64,000 bases of DNA, from assembly GCA_900544025.1 (NCBI GenBank), contig UQTM01000008.1, forward strand, positions 1 to 64,000, in the 5' to 3' direction. Every line of letters begins with the position of its first letter. Within the stretch, counting starts at the first letter, position 1. The position numbers and the translations under genes were made by a program. This DNA is from an uncultured Odoribacter sp. GTDB lineage: Bacteria; Bacteroidota; Bacteroidia; Bacteroidales; Marinifilaceae. Below are positions 6,731-15,042 of the stretch, in pieces. Below the pieces are notes generated by a model. That model had not been told where the DNA came from and did not search any database. It worked only from the letters and a program-made list of their open reading frames with translations.

Positions 6731-8026
6731 TTAGGCTGCTTCTTGTTGGGAAGCTAAGGTTCGTTTTTCCACTAAGAAGCCATATAACATATCCATTTTA
6801 TCGGAATGTGTTTCGATAAGGCGTTTAACTTCGTGTGGGGTAAGTTGTTCCAGATAGTGTAAGGCAAGGTCAAAACCGTTTAGTTCTTTGCTATCACCTT
6901 TTGGTTGTCTGGCAAATTTGGTAATTGCATCAATCAGGTAACGGCTTTTGATAAGTTCGCCAACTCCTTTATTAACAAGAATGTCAATAGTTCTCTCTCC
7001 TGCTGTCAGGTCATACTTTATATCTTTGGGCATAATACCACGGGTAGCCTGCTTCCATTGTTTAGGATTCAGACGCCCGCCAAGGGCATAGTACTTGAAT
7101 GCTGTGCTTTTCGGTATCTCTTTTTCGATGGAGATTTTAAACACTCTCTGCATCAGTTCGTCTTCTGTTGCCAGAGCTGCGACACCTGCCTGCTCTTTAC
7201 TGTTCAGCGCCCTGTCAAGTACAGTATTGTTGCCGATATACTTACCCAATTCCTGCATGGTATTGAGGTTCTTCACACGCACATTGTTCAATATTATTTT
7301 AGGCGTATTATTTACTTCCGCTTCAATATTCAGTTTATGTGCAGCACAGAATACGGCATGTGTGGCAGCTCCGCCGACTGGCACATATACATTAGGTGTA
7401 TTTTTCGGAATGGTATTGCCGTTCAGGTCTTTCAACTCTATTCCATTATTGTAAAACAAGTCGGCAGGAGTAACATACTTCGGAGCATCGTACTCAAAAA
7501 GCGGGTCTGTCAGACACTCTGTCGCAATGTCGATAACTGTTGGTTTTGTTTGCAGGTTGTAATCTGAAATACCGATGATTATTTCAGCTTCTTTTTTTGT
7601 TATCATCATAGCATCCTTTTCGTCAGATTCAGTGTGACAGAATAGGACTGGTAATAGAGGGAGGGATTGTTTTTCAAACCAAGTCTTTACTGCCTTAACA
7701 GCTTTACGGTAGATAACCCCGCGTGCTTTTTGCTTGGTCTTTAGACCATCTGCATTTTCTTCAACGGCTTTTTTGGCATCCTCTGCTTCTTGGCGGAGTT
7801 CAACGATGCTTTTTTCATTTTTGGGCATTACTTTGTCGCCCGTTTCTTTTAAACTTGTCATTGTTTCTTTATTTTTAAATTCATTATTATTTTCCCCTGC
7901 TACCATTGTTGTAGCCCCCTCATTTACCTGTTCAGCTTGTAAGCTGCTTTGTGCTTCCATAATCTCACCTTGTGAGGTGGAAACTTTCTGTGCTGCGATT
8001 GCAGCATTTTCTTTTAATTCTACCAT
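6731..8026 (-). CDS. Hypothetical protein of the element with acidic N-terminal tail
   Basis: A 431-aa protein that I do not recognise. Residues 1-100 are low-complexity, Glu/Ala/Gln-rich and probably disordered or coiled coil (SIVELRQEAEDAKKAVEEN). The rest is a soluble α/β region with segments YVPVGGAATHAVFCAAHKLN, KIILNNVRVKNLNTMQELGK and, near the C-terminus, a helical part (DLALHYLEQLTPHEVKRLIETHSDKMDMLYGFLVEK). There is no signal peptide or membrane segment. It has its own promoter with palindromes (8080-8118), which suggests regulated expression. Long, clean frame and composition support it as a real gene. Confidence 0.75.
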   Translation of the reverse strand: MVELKENAAIAAQKVSTSQGEIMEAQSSLQAEQVNEGATTMVAGENNNEFKNKETMTSLKETGDKVMPKNEKSIVELRQEAEDAKKAVEENADGLKTKQKARGVIYRKAVKAVKTWFEKQSLPLLPVLFCHTESDEKDAMMITKKEAEIIIGISDYNLQTKPTVIDIATECLTDPLFEYDAPKYVTPADLFYNNGIELKDLNGNTIPKNTPNVYVPVGGAATHAVFCAAHKLNIEAEVNNTPKIILNNVRVKNLNTMQELGKYIGNNTVLDRALNSKEQAGVAALATEDELMQRVFKISIEKEIPKSTAFKYYALGGRLNPKQWKQATRGIMPKDIKYDLTAGERTIDILVNKGVGELIKSRYLIDAITKFARQPKGDSKELNGFDLALHYLEQLTPHEVKRLIETHSDKMDMLYGFLVEKRTLASQQEAA

Positions 8027-8079
8027 CTTGTTTAATTTTAATGGTGTGAAACACTTTTTTTCTGTTCAATCGTAAATGA

Positions 8080-8118
8080 GGTGCGCACCGTCAATCATCA
8101 ATTGACAGTACAAATGTA
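8080..8118 (-). promoter_or_regulatory. Promoter and two adjacent palindromes before the 431-aa gene
   Basis: On the minus strand TACATTTG (8118-8111) fits the -7 box. Immediately downstream lie GTCAAT-CATCA-ATTGAC (8090-8106) and the perfect 10-bp palindrome GGTGCGCACC (8080-8089), covering the expected start site. This is the layout of a repressor operator. Confidence 0.6.
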
Positions 8119-8140
8119 TGGCTGATTTTTGTAAGTAAAT

Positions 8141-8198
8141 AATAATTAATAGGTTATAAATAATTAATCACATAAATCAAATAGAATTATTTATGTGA
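8141..8198. repeat. AT-rich direct repeats and 10-bp inverted repeat
   Basis: AATAATTAAT occurs at 8141-8150 and 8159-8168, followed by TCACATAAAT (8168-8177) and its exact complement ATTTATGTGA (8189-8198). It lies upstream of the 431-aa promoter. It could be a regulator site or part of an origin; the sequence does not decide. Confidence 0.6.
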
Positions 8199-8269
8199 CG
8201 AATTACTTATGTCTGAAAATGAGGAAAGAAGATTTTGGAGGGAAGACAGGAATAAACGGCAACAGATTT

Positions 8270-9205
8270 TTATTCAAAACTCCACCATTTGATTAAAGCC
8301 TTTTCTGCTTGGTAGTGGGATAATAAAGCACGCATATAAACAGCATCCATTTCTTTTTTGGGGGCATGTAATTGCAGGTATTTCAAAAAGTCAATCGTAA
8401 AAAAAGCCTCTTGGTCATTTAATATGACGCTGCCTGTTTTCAGAGAGGTCTGGTGAATGAGATTATATGCACTTAACAGGACATTACACTGACCTTTTTT
8501 CGTTTTTCTGCCTGCTTTGCCTTTGGTGGAATATTTTTCTTTCAGTTCTTTTCGTATGGCTGCTATATCCATTTCTTGCTCTAAAGAAGCATAAATCATT
8601 TTCTTAAACCATCCATTCCAGTTATCAAGCATGACGGATTTGCCGTTATATAAAATTTTGATACCTTTTTTTTCTTTGGCTGCATAGAGTAATTCAGCCA
8701 ATTTCAATTTTTCTCCACGTATAAAGTAATCATCAGGAACATATACCCCTCCTTCAAATGTACCCTGAGTGTAAATGTATTTGGCAAAAACGGCTATTAA
8801 AACAAGGAAGGAATAATAACAGTCATCATGTGGCAAATTATAGCTGTCCCAAAATTTATCAAATTCAGTAAGGGTAAAAGCAGGCTGGTTTGGAGAGGTC
8901 AGAACAGGCAGTACAAAATTATTGCCTACGCTGAGAACAAAGTCGTATATATTTGTATAGTCAGGAATAAAGTCTGCTATTTTCCTTTTACGCAGGAAAA
9001 AATTCATTTCGTCTTCTGTCAGGTAGTAGGGTGTACCTTGTTTTAATTTTTCTGTATCATCTGTTACTTTCCCAACAAGAAATATGGCTTCTGTAAGCTG
9101 AAATTCTTTTATAAACATAACATGTTCATAATTGATAGACTTTTCAAGTAAGGGAGTGATACGTTTTAGCACTTCACAGGGAATTATGACTTTACTTTCT
9201 GACAT
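8270..9205 (-). CDS. Hypothetical protein next to the integrase
   Basis: A 311-aa soluble protein starting MSESKVIIPCEVLKRITPLLEK, not recognised. The middle is rich in aromatic and acidic residues (FDKFWDSYNLPHDDCYYSFLVLIAVFAKYIY). Residues about 225-240 form a strongly basic stretch (KEKYSTKGKAGRKTKKGQ) that could bind nucleic acid. It is the next gene after the recombinase on the same strand, about 90 bp away, with a terminator between, so it is probably transcribed separately. Position beside the recombinase hints at a role in integration or element control, which is inference only. Confidence 0.7.
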   Translation of the reverse strand: MSESKVIIPCEVLKRITPLLEKSINYEHVMFIKEFQLTEAIFLVGKVTDDTEKLKQGTPYYLTEDEMNFFLRKRKIADFIPDYTNIYDFVLSVGNNFVLPVLTSPNQPAFTLTEFDKFWDSYNLPHDDCYYSFLVLIAVFAKYIYTQGTFEGGVYVPDDYFIRGEKLKLAELLYAAKEKKGIKILYNGKSVMLDNWNGWFKKMIYASLEQEMDIAAIRKELKEKYSTKGKAGRKTKKGQCNVLLSAYNLIHQTSLKTGSVILNDQEAFFTIDFLKYLQLHAPKKEMDAVYMRALLSHYQAEKALIKWWSFE

Positions 9206-9253
9206 GGTGCAAATATTTTCAGATTGTATATAACACCCAAAAATAAAAAAAAT

Positions 9254-9286
9254 ACCACCACCCTCCTAATAACAGAGGGAAGTGGT
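9254..9286 (-). terminator. Terminator of the integrase gene
   Basis: On the minus strand ACCAC..CCCTC pairs with GAGGG..GTGGT and is followed by A and then eight T residues. It lies 6 bp beyond the integrase stop. Confidence 0.75.
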
Positions 9287-9292
9287 TTTGGG

Positions 9293-10501
9293 TTACAATA
9301 AATTACTCATAGCTGCATCTACCTGTTCGTTTTCAAAACTGTCAAGGTAAATCTGTGTTACTTTTTCGCTACTGTGTCCCATTGCTTCACAAATAATTGA
9401 AGTATTAACGCCTGACCGTTTTAATACAGTTGCAAATGAATGACGAGCTGTGTAGGTTGTCAGGTCGATAGGCAGGTTTAGTTCTTCGCCTATTGCTTTT
9501 AGATTTCGATTAATACTTTTAGCTACTTGCCTTATTCTATTCCTTTGTTGGCTCTCTGTTAAGGGTTGACTTGATAAGATTGGGAATAGATAGGGGTTAT
9601 TAGTCGATTTGTATTTGTTAATGATTTCTATTGCTTGGGCTTGGAGTGGTAAGGTGATTAGTTGCTTAGTCTTTCGGCGAATATATGATAGGCGATTGTC
9701 TATAATGTTATCTTCTTTCAAAAAAGCAATGTCTTTAAAGTTAATACCACCCATGAAATAAGAAAATGCGAATAGGTCTACGGTTAGCTGTCTGTAACGA
9801 CACTTTTTAGATTGGGCTTGATAATTGATTATTTCTAATACGTCATTTTTGGTAAGTGCCCGTTTTGCTGTATCTTGATGTAATTTTGATACTTTATAAC
9901 TTCTAAACGGATAGCACTCTGGTTTCACAAACTGCTTTTCCATTGCAATATTATAAACAGCACGAAGTGTCCTAAAGCGGATGCCAATAGTGTTTTCTTT
10001 GTTACCAATATTGCGTAACCATGCTTCATACTTTTGTAACCATTCTTTGTCTATCTCTGAAAAATATATATCAAGATGCCCATTGAAATTGAGTAAAGAA
10101 TGATAAACGGTTTCGTGTGATTCTGCATAGCCTAATCGTTTAGCATCTTTTAGTTCCTGTATTCGCTCTACAAATAATTCTCCAACCGTTTTGCGCTTCG
10201 TGGGGTTAGTCACTTTTTGAACCAATGATTTGGCTGTGAAATCTTTATTTTCAATCTTTAATTCTATTAGCTGTTCTTGATACTCCTTTGTTTTCTCTGT
10301 GATTAGTCGAAGTATAGCATCTTTATTGGGACAGTTGCGTTTTGGTTGATTCTTTTCAAAATCCCAAAATTGAGGTGGAATTGAAACGCCTAAACTTTGA
10401 TACTTGCTTTTGCGGTCTTTTGTAATACGGAGCATTAATGGGTGTTCGCCATTGGATAATGTTTTGTTTTTGTAGTAAACTACTGAAACAGAAGTATTCA
10501 T
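9293..10501 (-). CDS. Tyrosine recombinase/integrase of the element
   Basis: A 402-aa recombinase of the Bacteroidetes type: N-terminal arm-binding domain (SVVYYKNKTLSNGEHPLMLRITKDRKSKY), SAM-like core-binding domain (about 110-200) and a C-terminal catalytic domain with the β-hairpin lysine region (RRKTKQ), box II YTARHSFAT, GHSSEKVTQIYLD with the conserved His and the nucleophilic Tyr. The first catalytic arginine is not obvious (FMGGINFKDIAFLK); IntDOT of the CTnDOT elements also lacks it. I start at the ATG at 10501, because the 14 codons before it (ATG at 10543) are made of an 11-bp repeat that looks like a control site. Confidence 0.9.
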   Translation of the reverse strand: MNTSVSVVYYKNKTLSNGEHPLMLRITKDRKSKYQSLGVSIPPQFWDFEKNQPKRNCPNKDAILRLITEKTKEYQEQLIELKIENKDFTAKSLVQKVTNPTKRKTVGELFVERIQELKDAKRLGYAESHETVYHSLLNFNGHLDIYFSEIDKEWLQKYEAWLRNIGNKENTIGIRFRTLRAVYNIAMEKQFVKPECYPFRSYKVSKLHQDTAKRALTKNDVLEIINYQAQSKKCRYRQLTVDLFAFSYFMGGINFKDIAFLKEDNIIDNRLSYIRRKTKQLITLPLQAQAIEIINKYKSTNNPYLFPILSSQPLTESQQRNRIRQVAKSINRNLKAIGEELNLPIDLTTYTARHSFATVLKRSGVNTSIICEAMGHSSEKVTQIYLDSFENEQVDAAMSNLL

Positions 10502-10511
10502 GTCTAATTCT

Positions 10512-10546
10512 TGGTTCAAACATGGTTCAAACAACTGGTTCAAACA
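10512..10546. repeat. Three copies of TGGTTCAAACA at the integrase start
   Basis: Perfect 11-bp copies lie at 10512-10522, 10523-10533 and 10536-10546. They directly precede the preferred integrase ATG and lie about 80 bp from the tRNA-Leu end, where arm-type recombinase sites or autoregulatory sites are expected. Confidence 0.85.
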
Positions 10547-10584
10547 TGACTAAAATAGGGGGAGGGAGGGTGGAGTAAGGACAT

Positions 10585-10617
10585 AAAAAAAAGGAAGTAA
10601 CATTTCTGTAACTTCCT
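10585..10617 (-). terminator. Terminator of the tRNA-Gly/tRNA-Leu transcript
   Basis: AGGAAGT/ACTTCCT arms (10592-10598 and 10611-10617), followed on the minus strand by eight T residues, 9 bp after the tRNA-Leu CCA. Confidence 0.75.
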
Positions 10618-10625
10618 GATTTTTA

Positions 10626-10713
10626 TGGTACTCGAGGCGGGAATTGAACCCGCACGAACGCAATGTTCACAGGATTTTAAGTCCTGCGTGTCTACCGATT
10701 CCACCACTCGAGC
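10626..10713 (-). tRNA. tRNA-Leu (anticodon TAA)
   Basis: The minus strand folds into a class II tRNA of 88 nt including an encoded CCA. The acceptor arm is GCTCGAG/CTCGAGT, the anticodon stem CAGGA/TCCTG encloses a CTTAAAA loop (anticodon TAA), there is a long variable arm (GTGAACATTGCGTTCGT), and the T arm is GCGGG-TTCAATT-CCCGC. Its 3' end faces the integrase and is the likely attachment site. It lies 16 bp downstream of tRNA-Gly. Confidence 0.97.
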
Positions 10714-10729
10714 ATCCTCGTTAAGAGAG

Positions 10730-10802
<73 letters not shown>

Positions 10803-10971
10803 ATTTCAAGGAATAAAGAACTATTTTTCTTTAGCGAGTGCAAATATAAGGCGTTTTTTAGTTTGTACAAATAAAAAGCTAAAAATATTTATCGGGTGTG
10901 AGTATTTATGTATTCTTCAGAAGGGAGGATGATAATTTTAATATGTGTGCAAAAAAATGGCAGAGAATTGT

Positions 10972-11002
10972 TATATTTGTCAGGTTTTAGGGCAGAATGC
11001 CC
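10972..11002 (+). promoter_or_regulatory. ftsX operon promoter and leader hairpin
   Basis: TATATTTG at 10972-10979 matches the -7 box. A small hairpin GGGCA/TGCCC (10990-11002) would begin the transcript. Confidence 0.6.
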
Positions 11003-11054
11003 GCTATCGCGAGGTATTGTAAAGTCCGCATGTTTTATTATTTTTTAGAATAAG

Positions 11055-11921
11055 ATGCCAGGAACAAAGAGCAGAAGAATAGCCGGTTCGTATTTTGTAT
11101 CCACACTCAGTATATCACTGGTATTGGTCGTGATAGGTATTCTTGTGTTTATCTTGTTGAATGCCAGATTGATTTCCGATCAGGTGAAACAGAATATCGG
11201 TTTTTCGATCATCGTGAAAGATAATGTGAACGAGGCTGAAATCAAGAAAATGCAAAAAATTCTGGATACGAAGCCTTTTGTCGCTTCCTCTTACTTTATC
11301 AGCAAGGCAGATGCCGCAAAGGCTTTTAAAGAGGAATTGGGAGAGGATTTTGAAGAGGTTTTGGGATATAATCCGCTTTTACCTTCGGTTGAAATCAAAC
11401 TGAATCCTTTGTATGCGAATAACGATTCTTTGCAGGTCATTGAAAAAAGCTTATTGAAAAATGAGGTGATTCAGGAGGTGTCTTACCAGAAATCGCTGGT
11501 GCACATGATTAATGAGAATGTCCGCAAGATTAGCTTTATTTTGTTGATTGCCGGGGTTGCATTATTGTTGATCTCTTTTACTTTGATTCGCAACACAATT
11601 CATCTGTCCGTATATTCCCAGCGTTTTTTGATTAAAACCATGCAGTTGGTGGGCGCAAAGCCATTTTTTATCTGTAAGCCTTTCATTCAGAACGGGGCTT
11701 GGTTTGGTTTCTTCGGGAGTATGGTCGCCAATGTGATCTTGTTGGTTGCTATTTTTTTCCTGCAAAAAGAAGTGGGCGGAGTGGTTAATTTAATGAATAA
11801 AGAATTGTTGATTATCATGGTGGTGATTATAACGGTTGCCGGGATTTTGTTGTCGTTTATATCGGCATGGTTGTCGGTGTCCCGCTATTTGAATAAAGAT
11901 TTGAACGAACTGTATAATTAA
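11055..11921 (+). CDS. ftsX: Cell-division ABC transporter-like permease FtsX
   Basis: The 288-aa protein has the FtsX plan: a short basic N-terminus, one membrane helix (about 17-37), a periplasmic domain (38-160) and three more helices (about 163-186, 215-237, 252-275), with the family motif around KTMQLVGAKPFFICKPF (about 195-212). With FtsE (not in this window) FtsX controls peptidoglycan hydrolases at the division site. It is the first gene of a run ftsX-DUF3098-uppP-truB-queA on the plus strand, an envelope and housekeeping group with short gaps as far as truB. Confidence 0.92.
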   Translation: MPGTKSRRIAGSYFVSTLSISLVLVVIGILVFILLNARLISDQVKQNIGFSIIVKDNVNEAEIKKMQKILDTKPFVASSYFISKADAAKAFKEELGEDFEEVLGYNPLLPSVEIKLNPLYANNDSLQVIEKSLLKNEVIQEVSYQKSLVHMINENVRKISFILLIAGVALLLISFTLIRNTIHLSVYSQRFLIKTMQLVGAKPFFICKPFIQNGAWFGFFGSMVANVILLVAIFFLQKEVGGVVNLMNKELLIIMVVIITVAGILLSFISAWLSVSRYLNKDLNELYN

Positions 11922-11952
11922 AGATATAAGAGATAAGCCAAATAAAATTGAT

Positions 11953-12231
11953 ATGGTAAAAAGTAGTTTAAAAAGTACAGAGCCAGGTAAAAAATCCGGA
12001 TTTCCTATACCGGTGAGTAGCTATAAAATGATTCTGATCGGTTTTGGAATTGTGTTGTTGGGATTTATTTTGATGATGGGAGGGGGAGCCGATAGTCCTG
12101 ACGAGTTCAATTATAATATTTTCAGTTTTCGCCGGATTACATTAGCCCCTATCGTCGTGTTACTTGGGTTTGCTTTTGTGTTCTGGGCTATTATGCGTAA
12201 GCCGAAAGCAAAGAAAGAAGAGGGCGAATAA
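11953..12231 (+). CDS. DUF3098 small membrane protein
   Basis: A 92-aa protein with two membrane helices (about 25-43 and 62-81) separated by GGGADSPDEFNYNIFSFRRITLAP, the pattern I associate with DUF3098. It ends in a charged tail (RKPKAKKEEGE). It sits 31 bp after ftsX and 21 bp before uppP, so it is in the same transcript. Function is unknown; conserved placement between ftsX and uppP in Bacteroidetes suggests an envelope role. Confidence 0.8.
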   Translation: MVKSSLKSTEPGKKSGFPIPVSSYKMILIGFGIVLLGFILMMGGGADSPDEFNYNIFSFRRITLAPIVVLLGFAFVFWAIMRKPKAKKEEGE

Positions 12232-12252
12232 AGATCTTTAAATTTTAGCAAT

Positions 12253-13047
12253 ATGACATGGTTAGAAGCGTTGGTTCTTGGCGTGATTCAGGGACTGACA
12301 GAGTTTTTGCCGGTGAGCAGTTCCGGGCATCTTCAGATATTCAGTGCGCTTTTCGGAGTGCAGGGAGAGGAAAACCTGACTTTTGCTGTGGCGGTGCATG
12401 CGGCTACGGTTTGTAGTACGATCGTCGTTCTACGCAAAGAGATATGGGATTTATTACAGGGGCTTTTCCGGTTTGCCTGGAATGAGGAAACCATGTATAT
12501 CGCAAAGATTGTTCTCTCGATGATTCCTGTGGCTATCGTAGGCGTGTTTTTTAAAGATCAGGTAGAAGCCCTATTCGGTTCAGGTTTGCTGGTCGTGGGA
12601 GTTTCTTTGTTGCTGACGGCTTGTTTGCTGGCTTTTGCTTATTATGCACGTCCTCGTACGAAAACGACTATATCTTTCCGGGATGCTTTTGTTATCGGTA
12701 TCGCGCAGGCTTGTGCCGTATTGCCGGGATTATCCCGTTCCGGTTCTACGATTGCGACGGGGATTCTTTTAGGAAATAATAAGGAGAAAGTAGCTAAATT
12801 TTCATTTTTAATGGTGCTTGTCCCGATTTTAGGGGAAGCTTTTTTGGATTTGCTGAAAGGGGATTTTACTCAGGGCGAGAGCGGGATTTCAATGTTGTCG
12901 CTTACTGTCGGTTTTTTAGCCGCTTTTATTTCCGGTTTTTTGGCATGTAGCTGGATGTTGAATCTGGTGAAGAAAGGTAAGTTAATTTGGTTTGCAATTT
13001 ATTGCCTTGTGGTAGGTTTAGGCATTGTTATCTGGCAAATCATTTAA
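12253..13047 (+). CDS. uppP: Undecaprenyl-diphosphatase UppP (BacA)
   Basis: A 264-aa polytopic membrane protein with both UppP signature motifs: [14 protein letters not shown] at residues 13-26, including the catalytic Glu17 and Ser/His, and [10 protein letters not shown] near 157-166. The enzyme dephosphorylates undecaprenyl diphosphate to recycle the lipid carrier for peptidoglycan and surface glycans, and confers some bacitracin tolerance. Length is normal for the family. It follows the DUF3098 gene and precedes truB by 34 bp. Confidence 0.96.
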   Translation: MTWLEALVLGVIQGLTEFLPVSSSGHLQIFSALFGVQGEENLTFAVAVHAATVCSTIVVLRKEIWDLLQGLFRFAWNEETMYIAKIVLSMIPVAIVGVFFKDQVEALFGSGLLVVGVSLLLTACLLAFAYYARPRTKTTISFRDAFVIGIAQACAVLPGLSRSGSTIATGILLGNNKEKVAKFSFLMVLVPILGEAFLDLLKGDFTQGESGISMLSLTVGFLAAFISGFLACSWMLNLVKKGKLIWFAIYCLVVGLGIVIWQII

Positions 13048-13081
13048 AAATAAGCCGGGATGATCGGTTAATCAATCGTTT

Positions 13082-13783
13082 ATGATTCTTTATAAAGAAG
13101 AAGGAAATTTTCATGAAGGGGCGTTGATTTTGGTGGATAAGCCATTAAAATGGACTTCTTTCGATGTCGTAAATAAAATACGTTGGTGTTTGAAGCCGAC
13201 GTGTGGAAAGATAAAGGTGGGACATGCCGGGACGCTCGATCCTTTGGCGACTGGATTGGTGATTGTGTGTATCGGGAAGTGGACAAAACAGATCGAGATG
13301 TATATGGCTCAGGAAAAAGAATACGTGGCTTCTATCCGCTTTGGGGCGACCACTCCTTCTTTCGATCTGGAAACCGAGCCGCAAGGAGAGTATCCCTATG
13401 AACATATAGACCGGGAGTTGCTCGATCGTGTGCTGAAACAGTTTACAGGAACCATTCGGCAGGTGCCTCCGGCTTACTCTGCTATCCGGGTGGACGGAGT
13501 GAGAGCTTATGAAAAAGCCCGAAAAGGTAATGAACTGAAAATGCCTGTGCGGGAGGTGTTCGTGAAAGAGTTGGAGGTGCTCGGTTTCAATTTGCCTGAC
13601 CTGGAATTGCGGATCGATTGCGGCAAAGGTACCTATATCCGTTCTTTGGCAAATGATATCGGTGTGGCGTGTGGAAGCGGGGCTTATTTATCCGGCTTGA
13701 GGCGGACGGGCATCGGGAATTTCAGCGTCGAGAACGCGAATAAAATGGAGGATTTGATTGCTTTTTTGCAAACTAAATTATAA
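13082..13783 (+). CDS. truB: tRNA pseudouridine-55 synthase TruB
   Basis: A 233-aa protein with the TruB core: LILVDKPLKWTSFDVVNKIR at the N-terminus and KVGHAGTLDPLATG with catalytic Asp53, then PPAYSAIRVDGVRAYEKAR and GTYIRSLANDIG. It makes Ψ55 in the T loop of tRNAs. It lacks the long C-terminal PUA extension of the E. coli enzyme, as is common in Bacteroidetes. It closes the ftsX-uppP run. Confidence 0.95.
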   Translation: MILYKEEGNFHEGALILVDKPLKWTSFDVVNKIRWCLKPTCGKIKVGHAGTLDPLATGLVIVCIGKWTKQIEMYMAQEKEYVASIRFGATTPSFDLETEPQGEYPYEHIDRELLDRVLKQFTGTIRQVPPAYSAIRVDGVRAYEKARKGNELKMPVREVFVKELEVLGFNLPDLELRIDCGKGTYIRSLANDIGVACGSGAYLSGLRRTGIGNFSVENANKMEDLIAFLQTKL

Positions 13784-13928
13784 ATTGCGCCGTTTATCAG
13801 GTTGGAATGTTTCCTCTAAAAAGAAGCGGGAGATGTTCTGATATTTTGTTGGCTAACACAAGGAGTGTTAAATTTTTCCCCCTCTGAAAGCCATAAGATA
13901 AGTATAATCAAAAAAGGATATTATAGGT
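13784..13928 (+). promoter_or_regulatory. truB-queA intergenic region with small inverted repeat
   Basis: TAACAC (13854-13859) and GTGTTA (13865-13870) form a 6-bp inverted repeat. No clear TAnnTTTG box is visible, so the queA promoter is undetermined. Confidence 0.3.
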
Positions 13929-14978
13929 ATGAAATTATCAAAGTTCAGGTATAAATTGCCGATAGAACTGATTGCTCAGGAACCTTCGCCTAATCGTGAC
14001 GAATGCCGCTTGATGGTTGTTCATAAAGATACAGGGGAGATCGAACATAAGATATTTAAAGACGTTATTAACTATTTCGAGGAAAAGGATGTATTTGTAT
14101 TTAACGATACAAAAGTTTTTCCCGCACGTCTTTATGGTAACAAGGAGAAGACCGGAGCTGAAATCGAGGTGTTTTTATTACGGGAATTGAACCGGGATTT
14201 ACGTATCTGGGATGTGCTGGTCGATCCGGCGCGTAAGATCCGTATCGGGAATAAATTGTATTTCGGGGAGGACGACAGTTTGGTGGCCGAGGTGATCGAT
14301 AACACGACATCCCGTGGACGGACTCTTCGTTTCCTTTTTGACGGGGAATACGATGAATTCAAAAAGATATTGTATGGTTTGGGAGAAACTCCGTTACCCC
14401 GTACGATTACCCGCAAGGTGGTGCCGGAAGATGCCGAACGTTATCAGACGATTTTTGCCGTAAACGAGGGGGCTGTTGCTGCTCCTACAGCGGGGTTGCA
14501 TTTTAGCCGGGAATTGATGAAGCGGATGGAGATCAAAGGTATCGATTTTGCCTTTTTGACATTGCATGTCGGTTTGGGAAATTTTCGGGAAGTGGATGTG
14601 GAAGACCTGACAAAGCATAAAATGGACTCGGAGCAGATTGTTGTCGGGTCGGAAACGGTGAAGATCGTCAATCAGGCTAAGGATGAAAAGCGTAAGATTT
14701 GTGCTGTGGGTACGACGGTTGTGCGCACTTTGGAAAGCTGTGTGACGACAAAAGGCCGCTTGACGGAATATAATGGCTGGACAAATAAGTTTATTTTCCC
14801 GCCTCATGAGTTTAGCGTGCCGGATGCATTTATCTCTAATTTCCACATGCCTTATTCTACTTTATTAATGATGGTAGCAGCTTTCGGTGGATATGAAAAT
14901 GTGATGAAGGCTTATGATATTGCAGTGAAGGAAAAATATAGGTTTGGCTCCTACGGTGATGCCATGCTGATCATCTAA
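13929..14978 (+). CDS. queA: S-adenosylmethionine:tRNA ribosyltransferase-isomerase QueA
   Basis: A 349-aa protein starting [28 protein letters not shown], with the family motifs [53 protein letters not shown] and the C-terminal [17 protein letters not shown]. QueA transfers the ribosyl part of SAM to preQ1 in tRNA to form epoxyqueuosine. Length is full. A terminator follows directly. Confidence 0.96.
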   Translation: MKLSKFRYKLPIELIAQEPSPNRDECRLMVVHKDTGEIEHKIFKDVINYFEEKDVFVFNDTKVFPARLYGNKEKTGAEIEVFLLRELNRDLRIWDVLVDPARKIRIGNKLYFGEDDSLVAEVIDNTTSRGRTLRFLFDGEYDEFKKILYGLGETPLPRTITRKVVPEDAERYQTIFAVNEGAVAAPTAGLHFSRELMKRMEIKGIDFAFLTLHVGLGNFREVDVEDLTKHKMDSEQIVVGSETVKIVNQAKDEKRKICAVGTTVVRTLESCVTTKGRLTEYNGWTNKFIFPPHEFSVPDAFISNFHMPYSTLLMMVAAFGGYENVMKAYDIAVKEKYRFGSYGDAMLII

Positions 14979-15009
14979 AAAGAGGGAGCCCAACGGCTCT
15001 CTTTTTTAT
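14977..15009 (+). terminator. queA terminator
   Basis: AAAGAGGGAGCC and GGCTCTCTTT pair around a CAAC loop, with one G unpaired, followed by a T run. It starts at the queA stop codon. Confidence 0.85.
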
Positions 15010-15042
15010 TTCTAATACGTATATGTGAGAAAAAGAAGACTT

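Larger units (their letters stand above)
1..10560. mobile_element. Right-hand part of an integrative element (left end outside window)
   Basis: This block is AT-richer than the DNA after 10.6 kb and ends in a tyrosine recombinase gene directly beside a tRNA-Leu gene, the usual layout of a Bacteroidetes integrative element. Its genes are accessory types (DUF3871-like, RadC-like, higBA, helicase-like, unrecognised proteins), and the intergenic DNA carries repeats not seen in the core region. No relaxase, Tra or capsid gene is visible, so whether it is conjugative, mobilizable or phage-derived cannot be said. The right boundary lies somewhere between the recombinase start and the tRNA-Leu 3' end at 10626; the left att copy is not in view. 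Confidence 0.8.

Noticed and set aside
6905..7567. 220-codon plus-strand frame opposite the 431-aa gene
   Set aside because: Cys/Phe/Ile-rich antisense shadow of a better-supported gene; no start context.
13145..13405. Minus-strand frames over truB and queA
   Set aside because: Antisense shadows of confidently identified genes.
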